From assembly GCA_963675235.2 (NCBI GenBank), contig CAXXFU010000009.1, forward strand, positions 116,478-180,477: a DNA stretch of 64,000 nt. The letters run 5' to 3'. The notes under the pieces were generated by a model, which was not told the DNA's origin, made no database searches, and saw only the letters and a program-made list of their open reading frames with translations. A program made the translations under genes and the position numbers. The stretch's first letter is position 1. Each line of letters opens with the position of its first letter. Shown here piece by piece: positions 8,072 through 16,490 of this stretch. Source of the DNA: JAHJQZ01 sp963675235 (GTDB taxonomy: Bacteria; Pseudomonadota; Alphaproteobacteria; Rhizobiales; Devosiaceae).

Positions 8072-9115
8072 ATGAGTTCGGTCACTCTCAAGGGCGTGGA
8101 GAAGCGCTTCGGGATCGTCACGGTCCTGCGCTCGCTCGACCTCGACATAGCCGACGGTGAATTTCTCGTGCTGCTCGGGCCATCGGGCTGCGGCAAGTCC
8201 ACGACAATGCGCATGATCGCGGGTCTCGAAACCGTATCGGACGGCAATATTCTTATGGGGGAACGCGACGTCACCAAGATGCACCCGCGCGACCGCAACG
8301 TCGCCATGGTGTTCCAGAACTACGCGCTTTACCCGCATATGACTGTCGCCCAGAACATCGGCTACCCGCTGCGGGTCGCCCGGCTCGGCAAGAACGATCT
8401 CAGGGCCAAGGTCGAGGAGGCGGCCGGAACCGTCGACCTGCTGCCGTATCTGGCGCGCTATCCGCGCGACCTCAGCGGCGGCCAGCGTCAGCGCGTCGCC
8501 CTGGCGCGGGCGCTGGTCCGCGATCCAGAGGTGTTTCTGCTCGACGAACCGCTGTCGAACCTCGATGCCAAGCTGCGCGTCGCCATGCGCGCCGAGATCA
8601 AGCACCTGCAGCGCGAACTCGGCGTCACCATGATCTACGTCACCCACGACCAGATCGAGGCGATGACCCTGGCCGATCGCATCGTCCTGCTCCATGACGG
8701 GCTGATCCAGCAGATCGGCACGCCGGACGACATCTATGACGATCCGGACAATCTGTTCGTTGCCGGCTTCATCGGTTCGCCGCCGATGAATTTCATCAGT
8801 GGCTCGGTCGAGGCAGGCAAGTTCAAGGCCGAAGGCGTTGCCGAAGTCCCGGCGCCGGGCGAGGGCGGACTGACGCTCGGATTCCGCGCCGAGGACGTCG
8901 AGGTCACCGACACGGGTGCCTATGACGGCGTGGTCTTTGCCATCGAGCCGACCGGAGAGGCGACCTATGTCGTCGTCGAGATCGGCGGCCAGCGCGCCAT
9001 CATCAGGGCCGGCAAGAAGTTCCGCCCGGCCATGGGCGATCACATCCGCTTCGACGTGCCGGTCAACCAGGCGCTGTTCTTCGATACCGAAACCGGGCAG
9101 CGGGTCCGTTCGTGA
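8072..9115 (+). CDS. Polyol/sugar ABC transporter ATP-binding protein (UgpC/SmoK type)
   Basis: 347-aa cytosolic ATPase. Walker A GPSGCGKST is at about residue 36, the signature LSGGQRQRVALARAL at about 134 and Walker B VFLLDEP at about 154; a C-terminal regulatory OB/TOBE region follows, with GFRAEDVEVT. It energises the CUT1 importer encoded just upstream. It resembles SmoK/MalK/UgpC proteins, which can be shared between importers. Confidence 0.9.
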   Translation: MSSVTLKGVEKRFGIVTVLRSLDLDIADGEFLVLLGPSGCGKSTTMRMIAGLETVSDGNILMGERDVTKMHPRDRNVAMVFQNYALYPHMTVAQNIGYPLRVARLGKNDLRAKVEEAAGTVDLLPYLARYPRDLSGGQRQRVALARALVRDPEVFLLDEPLSNLDAKLRVAMRAEIKHLQRELGVTMIYVTHDQIEAMTLADRIVLLHDGLIQQIGTPDDIYDDPDNLFVAGFIGSPPMNFISGSVEAGKFKAEGVAEVPAPGEGGLTLGFRAEDVEVTDTGAYDGVVFAIEPTGEATYVVVEIGGQRAIIRAGKKFRPAMGDHIRFDVPVNQALFFDTETGQRVRS

Positions 9116-9131
9116 TGTCCGGTCGCGCTCG

Positions 9132-9580
9132 CTCCAAACTGATGGGCAATCCGCGCTCGTCACCGCAGCGGGCGGGCGGATCGTTGAAGCCATGGAATGC
9201 AAGCCGACCGGTGCCGGATCCGCCATTGCTCTCGGCTCGGGTTCGGCGCCGGTTTCCGGCCGGCAGACGGGTTGGCGCGGCAATTGCGCTCACGTGGCCG
9301 CGGTGCATCAATTTGTCCGCAGTATTGCCGCCGAGCCGACGGCAAAAGGTATACGAATTGACGTTGCCGCACCCTGTCGCTTCAAGCTTCCCACGATTGT
9401 GTGCGGCATGGAGGACAACCCTCAAATGGCTGCCGGACGGCTCTCCCTCTCCCCGATGCATCGGGCCGGCCAGCCAGAGGAAACCACCTCTATCGCAGCG
9501 TTACTTGCACCTTCGTGTGCCCGCGACACGTTCGGGCGCCGGCGATGGCGGCGACAGACTACCACCAGACATGCAGGGCG
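9132..9580 (+). pseudogene. Decayed SDR (polyol dehydrogenase) remnant
   Basis: In one frame, SDR-like pieces appear in order: a start-like LQTDGQSALVTAAGG, then GSGSAPVSGR, then AAVHQFVRSIAAEPTAKGIR, an AAP turn, and PMHRAGQPEET. Only about 30 codons separate the nucleotide-binding turn from the GSGS strand, where an intact SDR has over 100, so an internal deletion is implied. At the expected YxxxK site Tyr is Asn and Lys is Val, and the GG-containing C-terminus continues only in another frame. It sits between smoK-like and polyol dehydrogenase genes, where Rhodobacter carries smoS. The match is by eye. Confidence 0.5.
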
Positions 9581-9617
9581 CACGTCAGATACAACTACTT
9601 GATCCGAGGCTAGAAAA

Positions 9618-10649
9618 ATGAAGGCACTTGTACTCGAACGCAAAGGCGAACTGTCCCTCAGGGATTTCGACCTGCCACAAACGCTCGGTCCGCATGACGT
9701 CAAGATCGCCATCAAGACCGTCGGGGTCTGCGGTTCCGACGTCCACTACTATACCCACGGCAAGATCGGACCGTTCGTGGTCAACGAGCCGATGGTGCTC
9801 GGACACGAAGCCGCCGGCGAGATCGTCGCCGTCGGTGACGAGGTGACCAATCTGAAGGTCGGCGACCGAGTCTGCATGGAGCCGGGGATCCCCGATCCCA
9901 ATTCCAAGGCATCCAAGCTCGGCATCTACAATGTCGACCCGGCCGTCAGGTTCTGGGCGACGCCGCCGATCCACGGCTGCCTGACGCCGGAAGTGGTTCA
10001 CCCGGCCGCCTATACCTACAAGCTGCCCGACAATGTTTCCTACGCCGAGGGCGCCATGGTCGAACCCTTTGCCATCGGCATGCAGTCGGCCCTGAGGGCC
10101 AAGATCAAGCCGGGCGACATCGCCGTCGTCATCGGATCGGGCACCATCGGCATGGTCACGGCGCTCGCGGCGCTGGCGGGCGGCTGTGCCCGCGCCATTG
10201 TCGCTGACCTGGCCCAGGCAAAGCTCGATATCATCGGCGCCTATCCCGCAGTCGAGACCATCAACATCACCAGGCAGAACCTTGTCGAAGAGGTTCGGAA
10301 ACGCACCGATGGCTGGGGCGCCGATGTGGTCTTCGAGTGCTCGGGCGCGGCCAAGGCCGTTCTCGACCTGCCCCAGATCGTCGCCCCGGGCGGCACCATC
10401 GTGCTGGTCGGCATGCCGGTCGAGCCGGTGCCGATGGACATCGTCGGCCTGCAGGCCCGCGAAGCGCGCATCGAGACGGTGTTCCGCTATGCCAATGTCT
10501 ATGATCGCGCCGTCAACCTGATTGCATCGGGCAAGGTCGATCTCAAGCCGCTGATCTCGGCGACGGTGCCGTTCGACGACGCCATCGAGGCATTCGATCG
10601 CGCCGTCGAGGCCCGCCCCGACGACGTCAAGATCCAGATCTCTCTCTGA
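9618..10649 (+). CDS. Zn-dependent polyol dehydrogenase (xylitol/sorbitol dehydrogenase-like)
   Basis: 343-aa medium-chain dehydrogenase that would oxidise a sugar alcohol with NAD+. Catalytic zinc ligands are Cys38 (GVCGSD), His63 and Glu64 (GHEAAGE); the Rossmann turn GSGTIGM is at about residue 174. The lobe that usually carries four structural-zinc cysteines reads EPGIPDPNSKASKLGIYN and has none, as in bacterial xylitol dehydrogenases of this type. Third enzyme-type locus of the polyol operon. Xylitol, sorbitol or arabitol are all possible. Confidence 0.82.
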   Translation: MKALVLERKGELSLRDFDLPQTLGPHDVKIAIKTVGVCGSDVHYYTHGKIGPFVVNEPMVLGHEAAGEIVAVGDEVTNLKVGDRVCMEPGIPDPNSKASKLGIYNVDPAVRFWATPPIHGCLTPEVVHPAAYTYKLPDNVSYAEGAMVEPFAIGMQSALRAKIKPGDIAVVIGSGTIGMVTALAALAGGCARAIVADLAQAKLDIIGAYPAVETINITRQNLVEEVRKRTDGWGADVVFECSGAAKAVLDLPQIVAPGGTIVLVGMPVEPVPMDIVGLQAREARIETVFRYANVYDRAVNLIASGKVDLKPLISATVPFDDAIEAFDRAVEARPDDVKIQISL

Positions 10650-10705
10650 GACCTGACAGCAATGCGCAAGGCCCGCCGCGACTGGCGGCGGGCAGGGAGG
10701 TCATC

Positions 10706-12181
10706 ATGGCGCGGCATTTGTCACTTCCGCTTCTGGGCAACCCGCCCGCAAATCTCGACGTTCCGCAATACCACCGGTCGCAGCTGACCCCGGGGATTGT
10801 CCATTTTGGCATTGGCAATTTCCACCGGGCGCATCAGGCGATGTATCTGGACAAGCTGTTCGCGCTTGGCCAGGGGCATGACTGGGCCATCATCGGCGCC
10901 GGGGTCCGGCAGTCCGATGCCGACATGCGCGACAAGCTTCAGGCCCAGGACTGGCTGACCACGCTTGTCGAGCGCGACGCCTTCGGCCAGAGCGCCCGGG
11001 TGACCGGGGCGATGATGGACTTCGTGCCGGTCTTCGACACCGAGGCGCTGCTGACCTGGCTGAGTGATCCGCGCATCCGCATCGTCTCGATGACCATCAC
11101 CGAGGGCGGCTACTACCTCGATTCCGATTCCAGTTTCGATCCGACCCATCCCGACATCGTTGCGGATGGCAGGAACCCGAGGTCTCCGAAGACCGTGTTC
11201 GGCTACATCGCCGAGGGGCTGCGGCTGCGCAGGGAGGCGGGTGTTGAGCCCTTCACCGTGTTGTGCTGCGACAACATCCCCGGCAACGGCCATGTCGCCA
11301 GGGCGGCAGTGACCGGCACCGCGCAGCTGGCCGATGCCGAGCTCGCCGACTGGATCGGCAGCTCGGTTGCCTTCCCCAACTCCATGGTCGACCGCATCAC
11401 CCCGGCGACAAGCGATGCCGAACGGCAGCTGGTGCGCGACGATTACGGCGTCGAGGACGCCTGGCCGGTGGCATGCGAGACCTTCACGCAATGGGTGGTC
11501 GAGGACAACTTCCCCTCAGGCCGACCGGCGCTCGAAAAGGTCGGGGTGCAGTTCGTGCCCGATGTCGAGCCCTATGAGCTGATGAAGCTGAGGATCCTCA
11601 ATGGCGGTCACGCCGCCATCGCCTATCCGGCCGGGCTGATGGACATCACCTTCGTCGACGAGGCGATGAACAACAAGCTGATCGCGGCCTGGCTCGACAA
11701 GCTCGAGACCGAGGAGATCATCCCGGCAGTGCCGCCGGTCCCGGACACCGATCTCAAGGCCTATTACCAAAAGATCGTCGAGCGCTTCGCCAATCCCACG
11801 GTCGGGGACACGATCAGGCGGCTGTGCCTTGACGGCTCGAACCGCCAGCCCAAGTTCATTCTTCCCACGGTCCGCGACCGCGTCGCCGCCGGTCTGCCTG
11901 TCACGGGGCTGGCCCTGGCCTCGGCGCTGTGGTGCCGCTACTGCGCCGGGGTGACCGATAGCGGCGCCGAGATCGCCCCCAACGATCCGGACTGGGATCG
12001 TCTGCAGGACAGGGCCAAGGCGGCAAGGACCGACCCGATGGCCTTCCTTGCCATGGATGACATCTTCGGGCCTCTTGCCAAATCCCCCGCCTATGTCCAA
12101 TCCTTCTCAAACGCCCTCAACTCCGCATGGGAATTCGGGGCGCACAAAACGCTGGAAAAATATCTCGCCAATGACTTGTGA
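10706..12181 (+). CDS. mtlK: Mannitol 2-dehydrogenase family protein (long-chain polyol dehydrogenase)
   Basis: 491-aa long-chain secondary alcohol dehydrogenase; Pseudomonas fluorescens mannitol dehydrogenase is 493 aa. The N-terminal domain has VHFGIGNFHRAHQA; the C-terminal catalytic motif KLRILNGGH places Lys294, Asn299 and His302 in register with the Pseudomonas Lys295/Asn300/His303 triad. It converts mannitol to fructose, and relatives also take arabitol or sorbitol. It lies 56 bp after the Zn dehydrogenase. Fructose formed here could be handled by the adjacent frc genes. Confidence 0.88.
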   Translation: MARHLSLPLLGNPPANLDVPQYHRSQLTPGIVHFGIGNFHRAHQAMYLDKLFALGQGHDWAIIGAGVRQSDADMRDKLQAQDWLTTLVERDAFGQSARVTGAMMDFVPVFDTEALLTWLSDPRIRIVSMTITEGGYYLDSDSSFDPTHPDIVADGRNPRSPKTVFGYIAEGLRLRREAGVEPFTVLCCDNIPGNGHVARAAVTGTAQLADAELADWIGSSVAFPNSMVDRITPATSDAERQLVRDDYGVEDAWPVACETFTQWVVEDNFPSGRPALEKVGVQFVPDVEPYELMKLRILNGGHAAIAYPAGLMDITFVDEAMNNKLIAAWLDKLETEEIIPAVPPVPDTDLKAYYQKIVERFANPTVGDTIRRLCLDGSNRQPKFILPTVRDRVAAGLPVTGLALASALWCRYCAGVTDSGAEIAPNDPDWDRLQDRAKAARTDPMAFLAMDDIFGPLAKSPAYVQSFSNALNSAWEFGAHKTLEKYLANDL

Positions 12182-12325
12182 CCCGCATCCGATCGGGCCG
12201 GGGCGGGTTCAGCTCCAGCCAAACCGGATCAGCAAACGAACATGACCTGACAGCCTCCGGACGGGCATGCCCGGCAGTGGAAGCGGCCAGTGCGCCACAC
12301 AACAACAAGACGACAGGAGAGGAAA

Positions 12326-13054
12326 ATGGGCAAGGAACTCGACGGCCAGGTCGCCATCATCACCGGCGGCGCTTCGGGGATCGGCCGCGCCACAGCCGAC
12401 GCCATGGTGGCAGCCGGCGCACGTGTCATCATCGCCGACCGCGATGAGGCGACAATGGCCGATATGGTCACTGAGCACGGCGACGCCATCATCCCGCTGC
12501 CCATCGATCTTCTCGATCCGGAACAATGCGCCCAGATGGTGCCGCGCGCTCTTGAACTGGCCGGACGCATCGACATTCTGCACGCCAATGCCGGCATCTA
12601 TATCGGTGGCGATCTCGTCGAGGCCGACAGTGCCAATATCGACAGGCTGATCAGCCTCAATGTTGCGGTGGTGATGAAGAACGTCCACGACGTCCTGCCG
12701 CACATGCTCGAGCGCGGCTCGGGCGACATCATCGTCACCTCGTCGGTTGCCGGGCATTTCCCCATTCCGTGGGAGCCGGTCTACTCGTCCTCGAAATGGG
12801 CGATGCAGACCTTCGTGCAAACCGTTCGCCGTCAGGTCTTCAAACAGGGCCTGCGCGTCGGCTCGGTGGCGCCCGGACCGGTGATCTCGGCGCTTCTGGC
12901 CGACTGGCCGGAGGAGAACCTCAGGAAGGCCAAGGAGAACGGCTCGTTGATCGAGCCGAAAGAGGTCGCCGACGCGGTGATGTTCATGCTGACGCGGCCG
13001 CGCAATGTCACCATTCGCGACATGGTGGTGCTGCCATCCAATTTCGACATCTGA
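12326..13054 (+). CDS. rbtD: Ribitol 2-dehydrogenase-like SDR
   Basis: 242-aa SDR. TGGASGIG near the N-terminus, HANAG in place of NNAG, the catalytic YSSSK, and the C-terminal stretch RNVTIRDMVVLPSNFDI closely follow Klebsiella ribitol dehydrogenase (RbtD), whose C-terminus I recall as RNVTVRDIVILP. The expected reaction is ribitol to D-ribulose with NAD+. The ATG at 12326 is chosen for the AGGAGAGGAAA ribosome-binding site; a GTG at 12290 is in frame but less likely. No ribulokinase is visible in the window. Confidence 0.78.
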   Translation: MGKELDGQVAIITGGASGIGRATADAMVAAGARVIIADRDEATMADMVTEHGDAIIPLPIDLLDPEQCAQMVPRALELAGRIDILHANAGIYIGGDLVEADSANIDRLISLNVAVVMKNVHDVLPHMLERGSGDIIVTSSVAGHFPIPWEPVYSSSKWAMQTFVQTVRRQVFKQGLRVGSVAPGPVISALLADWPEENLRKAKENGSLIEPKEVADAVMFMLTRPRNVTIRDMVVLPSNFDI

Positions 13055-13064
13055 GAACAAAAGA

Positions 13065-13088
13065 GCCGACCGGCACGTATCGGTCGGC
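13065..13088. promoter_or_regulatory. Intercistronic hairpin
   Basis: GCCGACCG, an 8-nt loop, then CGGTCGGC: a perfect 8-bp stem 10 bp after the ribitol dehydrogenase-like gene. There is no T-run, so it is more likely an mRNA-stability or processing element than a terminator. Confidence 0.5.
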
Positions 13089-13175
13089 CGGAGGGGACGC
13101 GCCGGGCCGGGGGGCTACCCCGGTCCGCCGCAGCTGAAACCAATGCGAGAGGGGCAGCTGCAAGGAGAGGGGACG

Positions 13176-13916
13176 ATGAGCGATCTCGGCGGACTGACGG
13201 TCCTGATCACCGGCGCCGCCGGTGGCATTGGCACGGCCCTGGCGGAAGGCTTTGCCGCTGTCGGCGCAAGGCTGGCGCTGGTCGATATCATCGATGCTTC
13301 GGACCTCGCCGCACGACTTGGTTCCGGACACCGGGCCTTCGTTCTGGATCTTCAGGACCCCGAGGCGATCTCGCACACCGTTGCCGCGATCGGCGACGAC
13401 ATGGGTCTCGACATTCTCATCAACAATGCCGGGCACGGTGTCGTCTTCCCGGCTGCGGATCCGGATGCCAGCGCCATTGCCATCTGGGACAAGACCCAGG
13501 CGATCAACCTGCGCGCACCCTGGCTGATGGCTGCAGCGGCGCTCCCTCATCTCAAGCGCTCCGGACGCGGACGCGTCGTCAACATCGCCTCGCAGGCCGG
13601 TGTCATCGCCATTGCCGAACATGCCGCTTACGGCTCGTCCAAGTCCGGATTGATCCTTCTGACCAAGGTGCTGGCACTCGAGTGGGCCCAGTTCGGCATC
13701 ACCATCAACGCCATCTCGCCGACGATTGTCGACACACCCATGGCCGAGGTCGGTTGGGCTGGCGAGAAGGGCGTCAAGGCGCGGCAGGAGATCCCGGTCG
13801 GTCGCTTTGCCACCCCGAGGGAAGTTGCCGCCGCCGCCCTCTATCTCGCCTCGGCCGATGCCGGCATCGTCACCGGCGCCAATCTCATGGTCGATGGCGG
13901 CTTCACGGCGCGGTAG
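13176..13916 (+). CDS. SDR-family polyol dehydrogenase candidate
   Basis: 246-aa classical SDR. ITGAAGGIG is near the N-terminus, NNAG at about residue 88, Ser in NIASQAG, Tyr/Lys in YGSSK, and the family-typical C-terminal end VTGANLMVDGG. The ATG at 13176 has AAGGAGAGGGG upstream. It is the last gene of the polyol operon before a terminator at 14027. Relatives include threitol, galactitol and sorbitol dehydrogenases; the substrate is not determinable. Confidence 0.82.
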   Translation: MSDLGGLTVLITGAAGGIGTALAEGFAAVGARLALVDIIDASDLAARLGSGHRAFVLDLQDPEAISHTVAAIGDDMGLDILINNAGHGVVFPAADPDASAIAIWDKTQAINLRAPWLMAAAALPHLKRSGRGRVVNIASQAGVIAIAEHAAYGSSKSGLILLTKVLALEWAQFGITINAISPTIVDTPMAEVGWAGEKGVKARQEIPVGRFATPREVAAAALYLASADAGIVTGANLMVDGGFTAR

Positions 13917-14026
13917 GGCCTCAACGCGACCGGCTGTCACCCAAGAGCTGTTGAACCCCCAACAAGTCGAAGGCGGCGTGCGGTTCGATCGAGCCGGCGC
14001 CGTGCCGGGGACAATCAGGCCGACAT

Positions 14027-14050
14027 CCGTCCGCGCCGGACGGTCTTTTC
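14027..14050 (+). terminator. Rho-independent terminator of the polyol operon
   Basis: CCGTCCG-CGC-CGGACGG (7-bp stem) followed by TCTTTTC. It stands about 110 bp after the last SDR and before the AT-rich mntH promoter. Confidence 0.75.
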
Positions 14051-14091
14051 GGGGCGCAGTAAAATTAGTGCTTGCTCATAATTATAGTCTT

Positions 14092-14119
14092 TTGTTTGTA
14101 AGTTAGCCAATGCTATAAA
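14092..14119 (+). promoter_or_regulatory. mntH promoter with MntR box
   Basis: TTGTTT (14092-14097) and TATAAA (14114-14119) are 16 bp apart. Between them, touching the -10, lies TAGC-CAAT-GCTA (14104-14115), the same TAGC-N4-GCTA core as the E. coli MntR operator. Mn-dependent repression by the adjacent mntR product is the natural inference. Confidence 0.6.
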
Positions 14120-14141
14120 CCGCTGACTCGACACACTGACG

Positions 14142-15449
14142 ATGGTGGGACCGTTGGCGCGCAAGAGCCTTTCCGAGAGAACCGACACGCAGATCCGGGA
14201 GGTCCTCGCCGGCTCGCGCAAGGGGCCGAGATCGATGCTGCTGTTCGCCGGCCCGGCGGTGATTGCCTCGATCGCCTACATGGACCCCGGCAATTTCGCC
14301 ACCAACATTCAGGCCGGCTCGGGCTATGGCTACTCGCTTTTGTGGGTGGTGCTGTCAGCCAATCTCATCGCCATGCTGTTCCAGTCGCTGTCGGCCAAGC
14401 TCGGCATCGTCACCGGACGCAATCTTGCGGAGATGTCGCGCAACCAGTTTCCGCCTCCTGTGCGCATCGTCATGTGGATCATTGCGGAAATCGCGGCGAT
14501 GGCCACCGATCTCGCCGAGTTCCTCGGCGGCGCCATCGGCCTTGCCCTGTTGTTCAACATGCCGCTGCTCTACGGCATGGGCGTCACGGCAATCGTCACC
14601 TATGGCATCCTGCTGTTCGAAGGGCGTGGGTTCCGCCCGATGGAGCTGATCATCGGCGGGCTCGTTGCCGTCATCGGGCTTTGCTACGTCGTCGAGATGT
14701 TCATTGCTCCGGTCAACTGGGCCGAGGCCAGTCTCGGGCTGATCGTGCCGTCCATGCCGGACTCGACGGCCCTGACCATCTCGGTCGGCATCATCGGCGC
14801 CACGGTGATGCCGCATGCGGTTTACCTCCATTCCGGGCTGACCCAGCACCGGGCGCCAGGGCGCGATGCCAAGGAACGTCGGCAGCTGCTGCGCTACTCC
14901 AACTGGGAATGTGTGATTGCGCTTGCCGTCGCAGGAATGGTCAACATGGCCATGGTCATCATGGCGGCGGCGGCCTTCCACGCCGGCTTCCCGGAAGTGG
15001 CCGAGATCGAGACGGCCTATCATACGCTGACGCCGCTGCTTGGCGGGCTTGCCGCCGGCGTGTTCCTTGTCTCGCTGATGGCCTCAGGCATTTCCTCCTC
15101 GACAGTGGGCACGATGGCCGGCCAGATGATCATGCAGGGCTTTGTCGGCTTCCGCATCCCGCTTTGGATCCGGCGCCTGATCACCATGCTGCCGGCCTTC
15201 GCCGTAGTGCTGGCCGGCGTCAACACCACCCAGGCGCTGGTTTATTCGCAAGTCGTTCTCAGCTTCGCCCTGCCAATCCCGATGATCGCGCTGGTGCTGT
15301 TCACCCGCAATCGCGCCATCATGGGCGAGTTCGCCAATTCGAAGCTGATCGATGCCCTCGCCATCATCGGCACTGTCGTGATTTTGGCACTCAACGCCGT
15401 GCTGTTGATGCAGACCTTCGGCGTGCCGGTCCCCGGGATTTCGGCCTAG
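14142..15449 (+). CDS. mntH: NRAMP-family Mn(II)/Fe(II) transporter MntH
   Basis: 435-aa proton-coupled divalent-metal importer in the inner membrane, with about eleven hydrophobic segments. The metal-site motif DPGN is at residues 48-51 (MDPGNFATN) and the second motif MPH at about 224 (MPHAVYLHSG), as in NRAMP proteins. An MntR-like box overlaps its promoter and the gene is followed by mntR, so manganese is the likely physiological substrate. No clear ribosome-binding site precedes the ATG at 14142, so the exact start is uncertain. Confidence 0.92.
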   Translation: MVGPLARKSLSERTDTQIREVLAGSRKGPRSMLLFAGPAVIASIAYMDPGNFATNIQAGSGYGYSLLWVVLSANLIAMLFQSLSAKLGIVTGRNLAEMSRNQFPPPVRIVMWIIAEIAAMATDLAEFLGGAIGLALLFNMPLLYGMGVTAIVTYGILLFEGRGFRPMELIIGGLVAVIGLCYVVEMFIAPVNWAEASLGLIVPSMPDSTALTISVGIIGATVMPHAVYLHSGLTQHRAPGRDAKERRQLLRYSNWECVIALAVAGMVNMAMVIMAAAAFHAGFPEVAEIETAYHTLTPLLGGLAAGVFLVSLMASGISSSTVGTMAGQMIMQGFVGFRIPLWIRRLITMLPAFAVVLAGVNTTQALVYSQVVLSFALPIPMIALVLFTRNRAIMGEFANSKLIDALAIIGTVVILALNAVLLMQTFGVPVPGISA

Positions 15450-15548
15450 CGACCGGCAGCGGGCAGGGCGTTCCCACGCCATCGAGCCCCGGGGACTTCG
15501 GCAGGTGCGACGTTGTTGTCCCTGGAGTAGCGCGCGGCGAGGGTTTCA

Positions 15549-15580
15549 TAGCCTCAGATAACAATTTATAGTCGAGGCTA
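15549..15580. promoter_or_regulatory. Paired MntR-box-like sites upstream of mntR
   Basis: TAGC-CTCA-GATA (15549-15560) and TAGT-CGAG-GCTA (15569-15580) each match TAGC-N4-GCTA at seven of eight bases. Their centres are 20 bp apart, and together they form an inverted repeat TAGCCTC...GAGGCTA. Suggests cooperative autoregulation by MntR. Confidence 0.5.
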
Positions 15581-15608
15581 AGTTTTATTTCCCGCAGCAT
15601 CAACGTGA

Positions 15609-16055
15609 ATGCGCCCGACCATGAAACACCCCGCTCCCTTGCCGTCAGACCACGAAGCGCAGGCCGATGCCTTCAGAAAATCGCGCGATGCACGGCGCAC
15701 TGAGCTGATGGAGGACTATGTCGAGCTGATCGCCGACCTGACCGAACGTTCGGGCGAGGCGCGCCAGACCGATATCGCCCGCTGTCTCGGCGTCACCCAG
15801 CCGACCGTCGCCAAAATGCTGAAACGTCTGGTCGAAGAGAATCTCGTCACCCAGCGGCCCTATCGCGGCGTCTTCCTGACCGAGGAAGGCCGGCGCCTTG
15901 CCCGCGCCACGCACAGACGCCACGAGATCGTCGAGGCCTTTTTGGTGCGGATCGGGGTCGATGCCGACTCGGCCCGCAAGGACGCCGAAGGCATCGAGCA
16001 TCATGTCAGCGACAAGACCCTGAAAGCCTTCGAGGATTTTCTGAACAAGGCGTAG
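15609..16055 (+). CDS. mntR: Manganese-responsive regulator MntR (DtxR family)
   Basis: 148-aa DtxR/MntR-type repressor. The winged-helix part reads DIARCLGVTQPTVAKMLKRL, and the metal-binding region contains RRHEIVEAFL and DAEGIEHHVS, which parallel E. coli MntR (155 aa) closely. It represses Mn uptake when Mn(II) is plentiful. It lies 159 bp after mntH, in the same direction, with its own operator-like sites. The start could also be the ATG at 15621; neither has a strong ribosome-binding site. It converges with the arsenic operon, leaving 9 bp between stops. Confidence 0.9.
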   Translation: MRPTMKHPAPLPSDHEAQADAFRKSRDARRTELMEDYVELIADLTERSGEARQTDIARCLGVTQPTVAKMLKRLVEENLVTQRPYRGVFLTEEGRRLARATHRRHEIVEAFLVRIGVDADSARKDAEGIEHHVSDKTLKAFEDFLNKA

Positions 16056-16064
16056 GCGCGAAGG

Positions 16065-16490
16065 TCACTTCGCCGGCGGCAGCCCATTTCCGTCAAGGAT
16101 CATCTCGCCATCTTCCTTGTAGAGCGGACCTTTCGGAGGCGATTCAAGCAAGTCGAGAACCGTTTCGCTCGGACGGCACAGGCGCACGCCTTTCGGCGAG
16201 CAGACGATCGGGCGGTTGACCAGAACCGGGTGTTCCAGCATCGCGTCGAGCAGTGCCTCGTCCGACACCGCCGGATCGAGCAGCCCGAGTTCCTCAGCCG
16301 GCGATTTCGTCGTTCTCAAAGCCTGCCGCGGCGTCAGTCCGGCGGCGGCGAACAGGCCGAGAAGCTGCGGACGGGTCCAGCCGGTCTGAAGATATTCGAT
16401 GATCGTCGGCTCGACGCCCGAAGCGCGGACGATGGCGACGACATTGCGCGAGGTGCCGCAATCGGGATTGTGGTGGATGACGATGCTCAT
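16065..16490 (-). CDS. arsC: Arsenate reductase, glutaredoxin-dependent type
   Basis: 141 aa, E. coli plasmid R773 ArsC-like fold. The active-site segment HHNPDCGTSRN places the catalytic Cys at residue 11. It reduces As(V) to As(III) using glutathione and glutaredoxin. Its start overlaps the aquaglyceroporin stop by 4 bp. It is the last gene of the leftward ars operon and the second, unrelated arsenate reductase in it. Confidence 0.87.
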   Translation of the reverse strand: MSIVIHHNPDCGTSRNVVAIVRASGVEPTIIEYLQTGWTRPQLLGLFAAAGLTPRQALRTTKSPAEELGLLDPAVSDEALLDAMLEHPVLVNRPIVCSPKGVRLCRPSETVLDLLESPPKGPLYKEDGEMILDGNGLPPAK

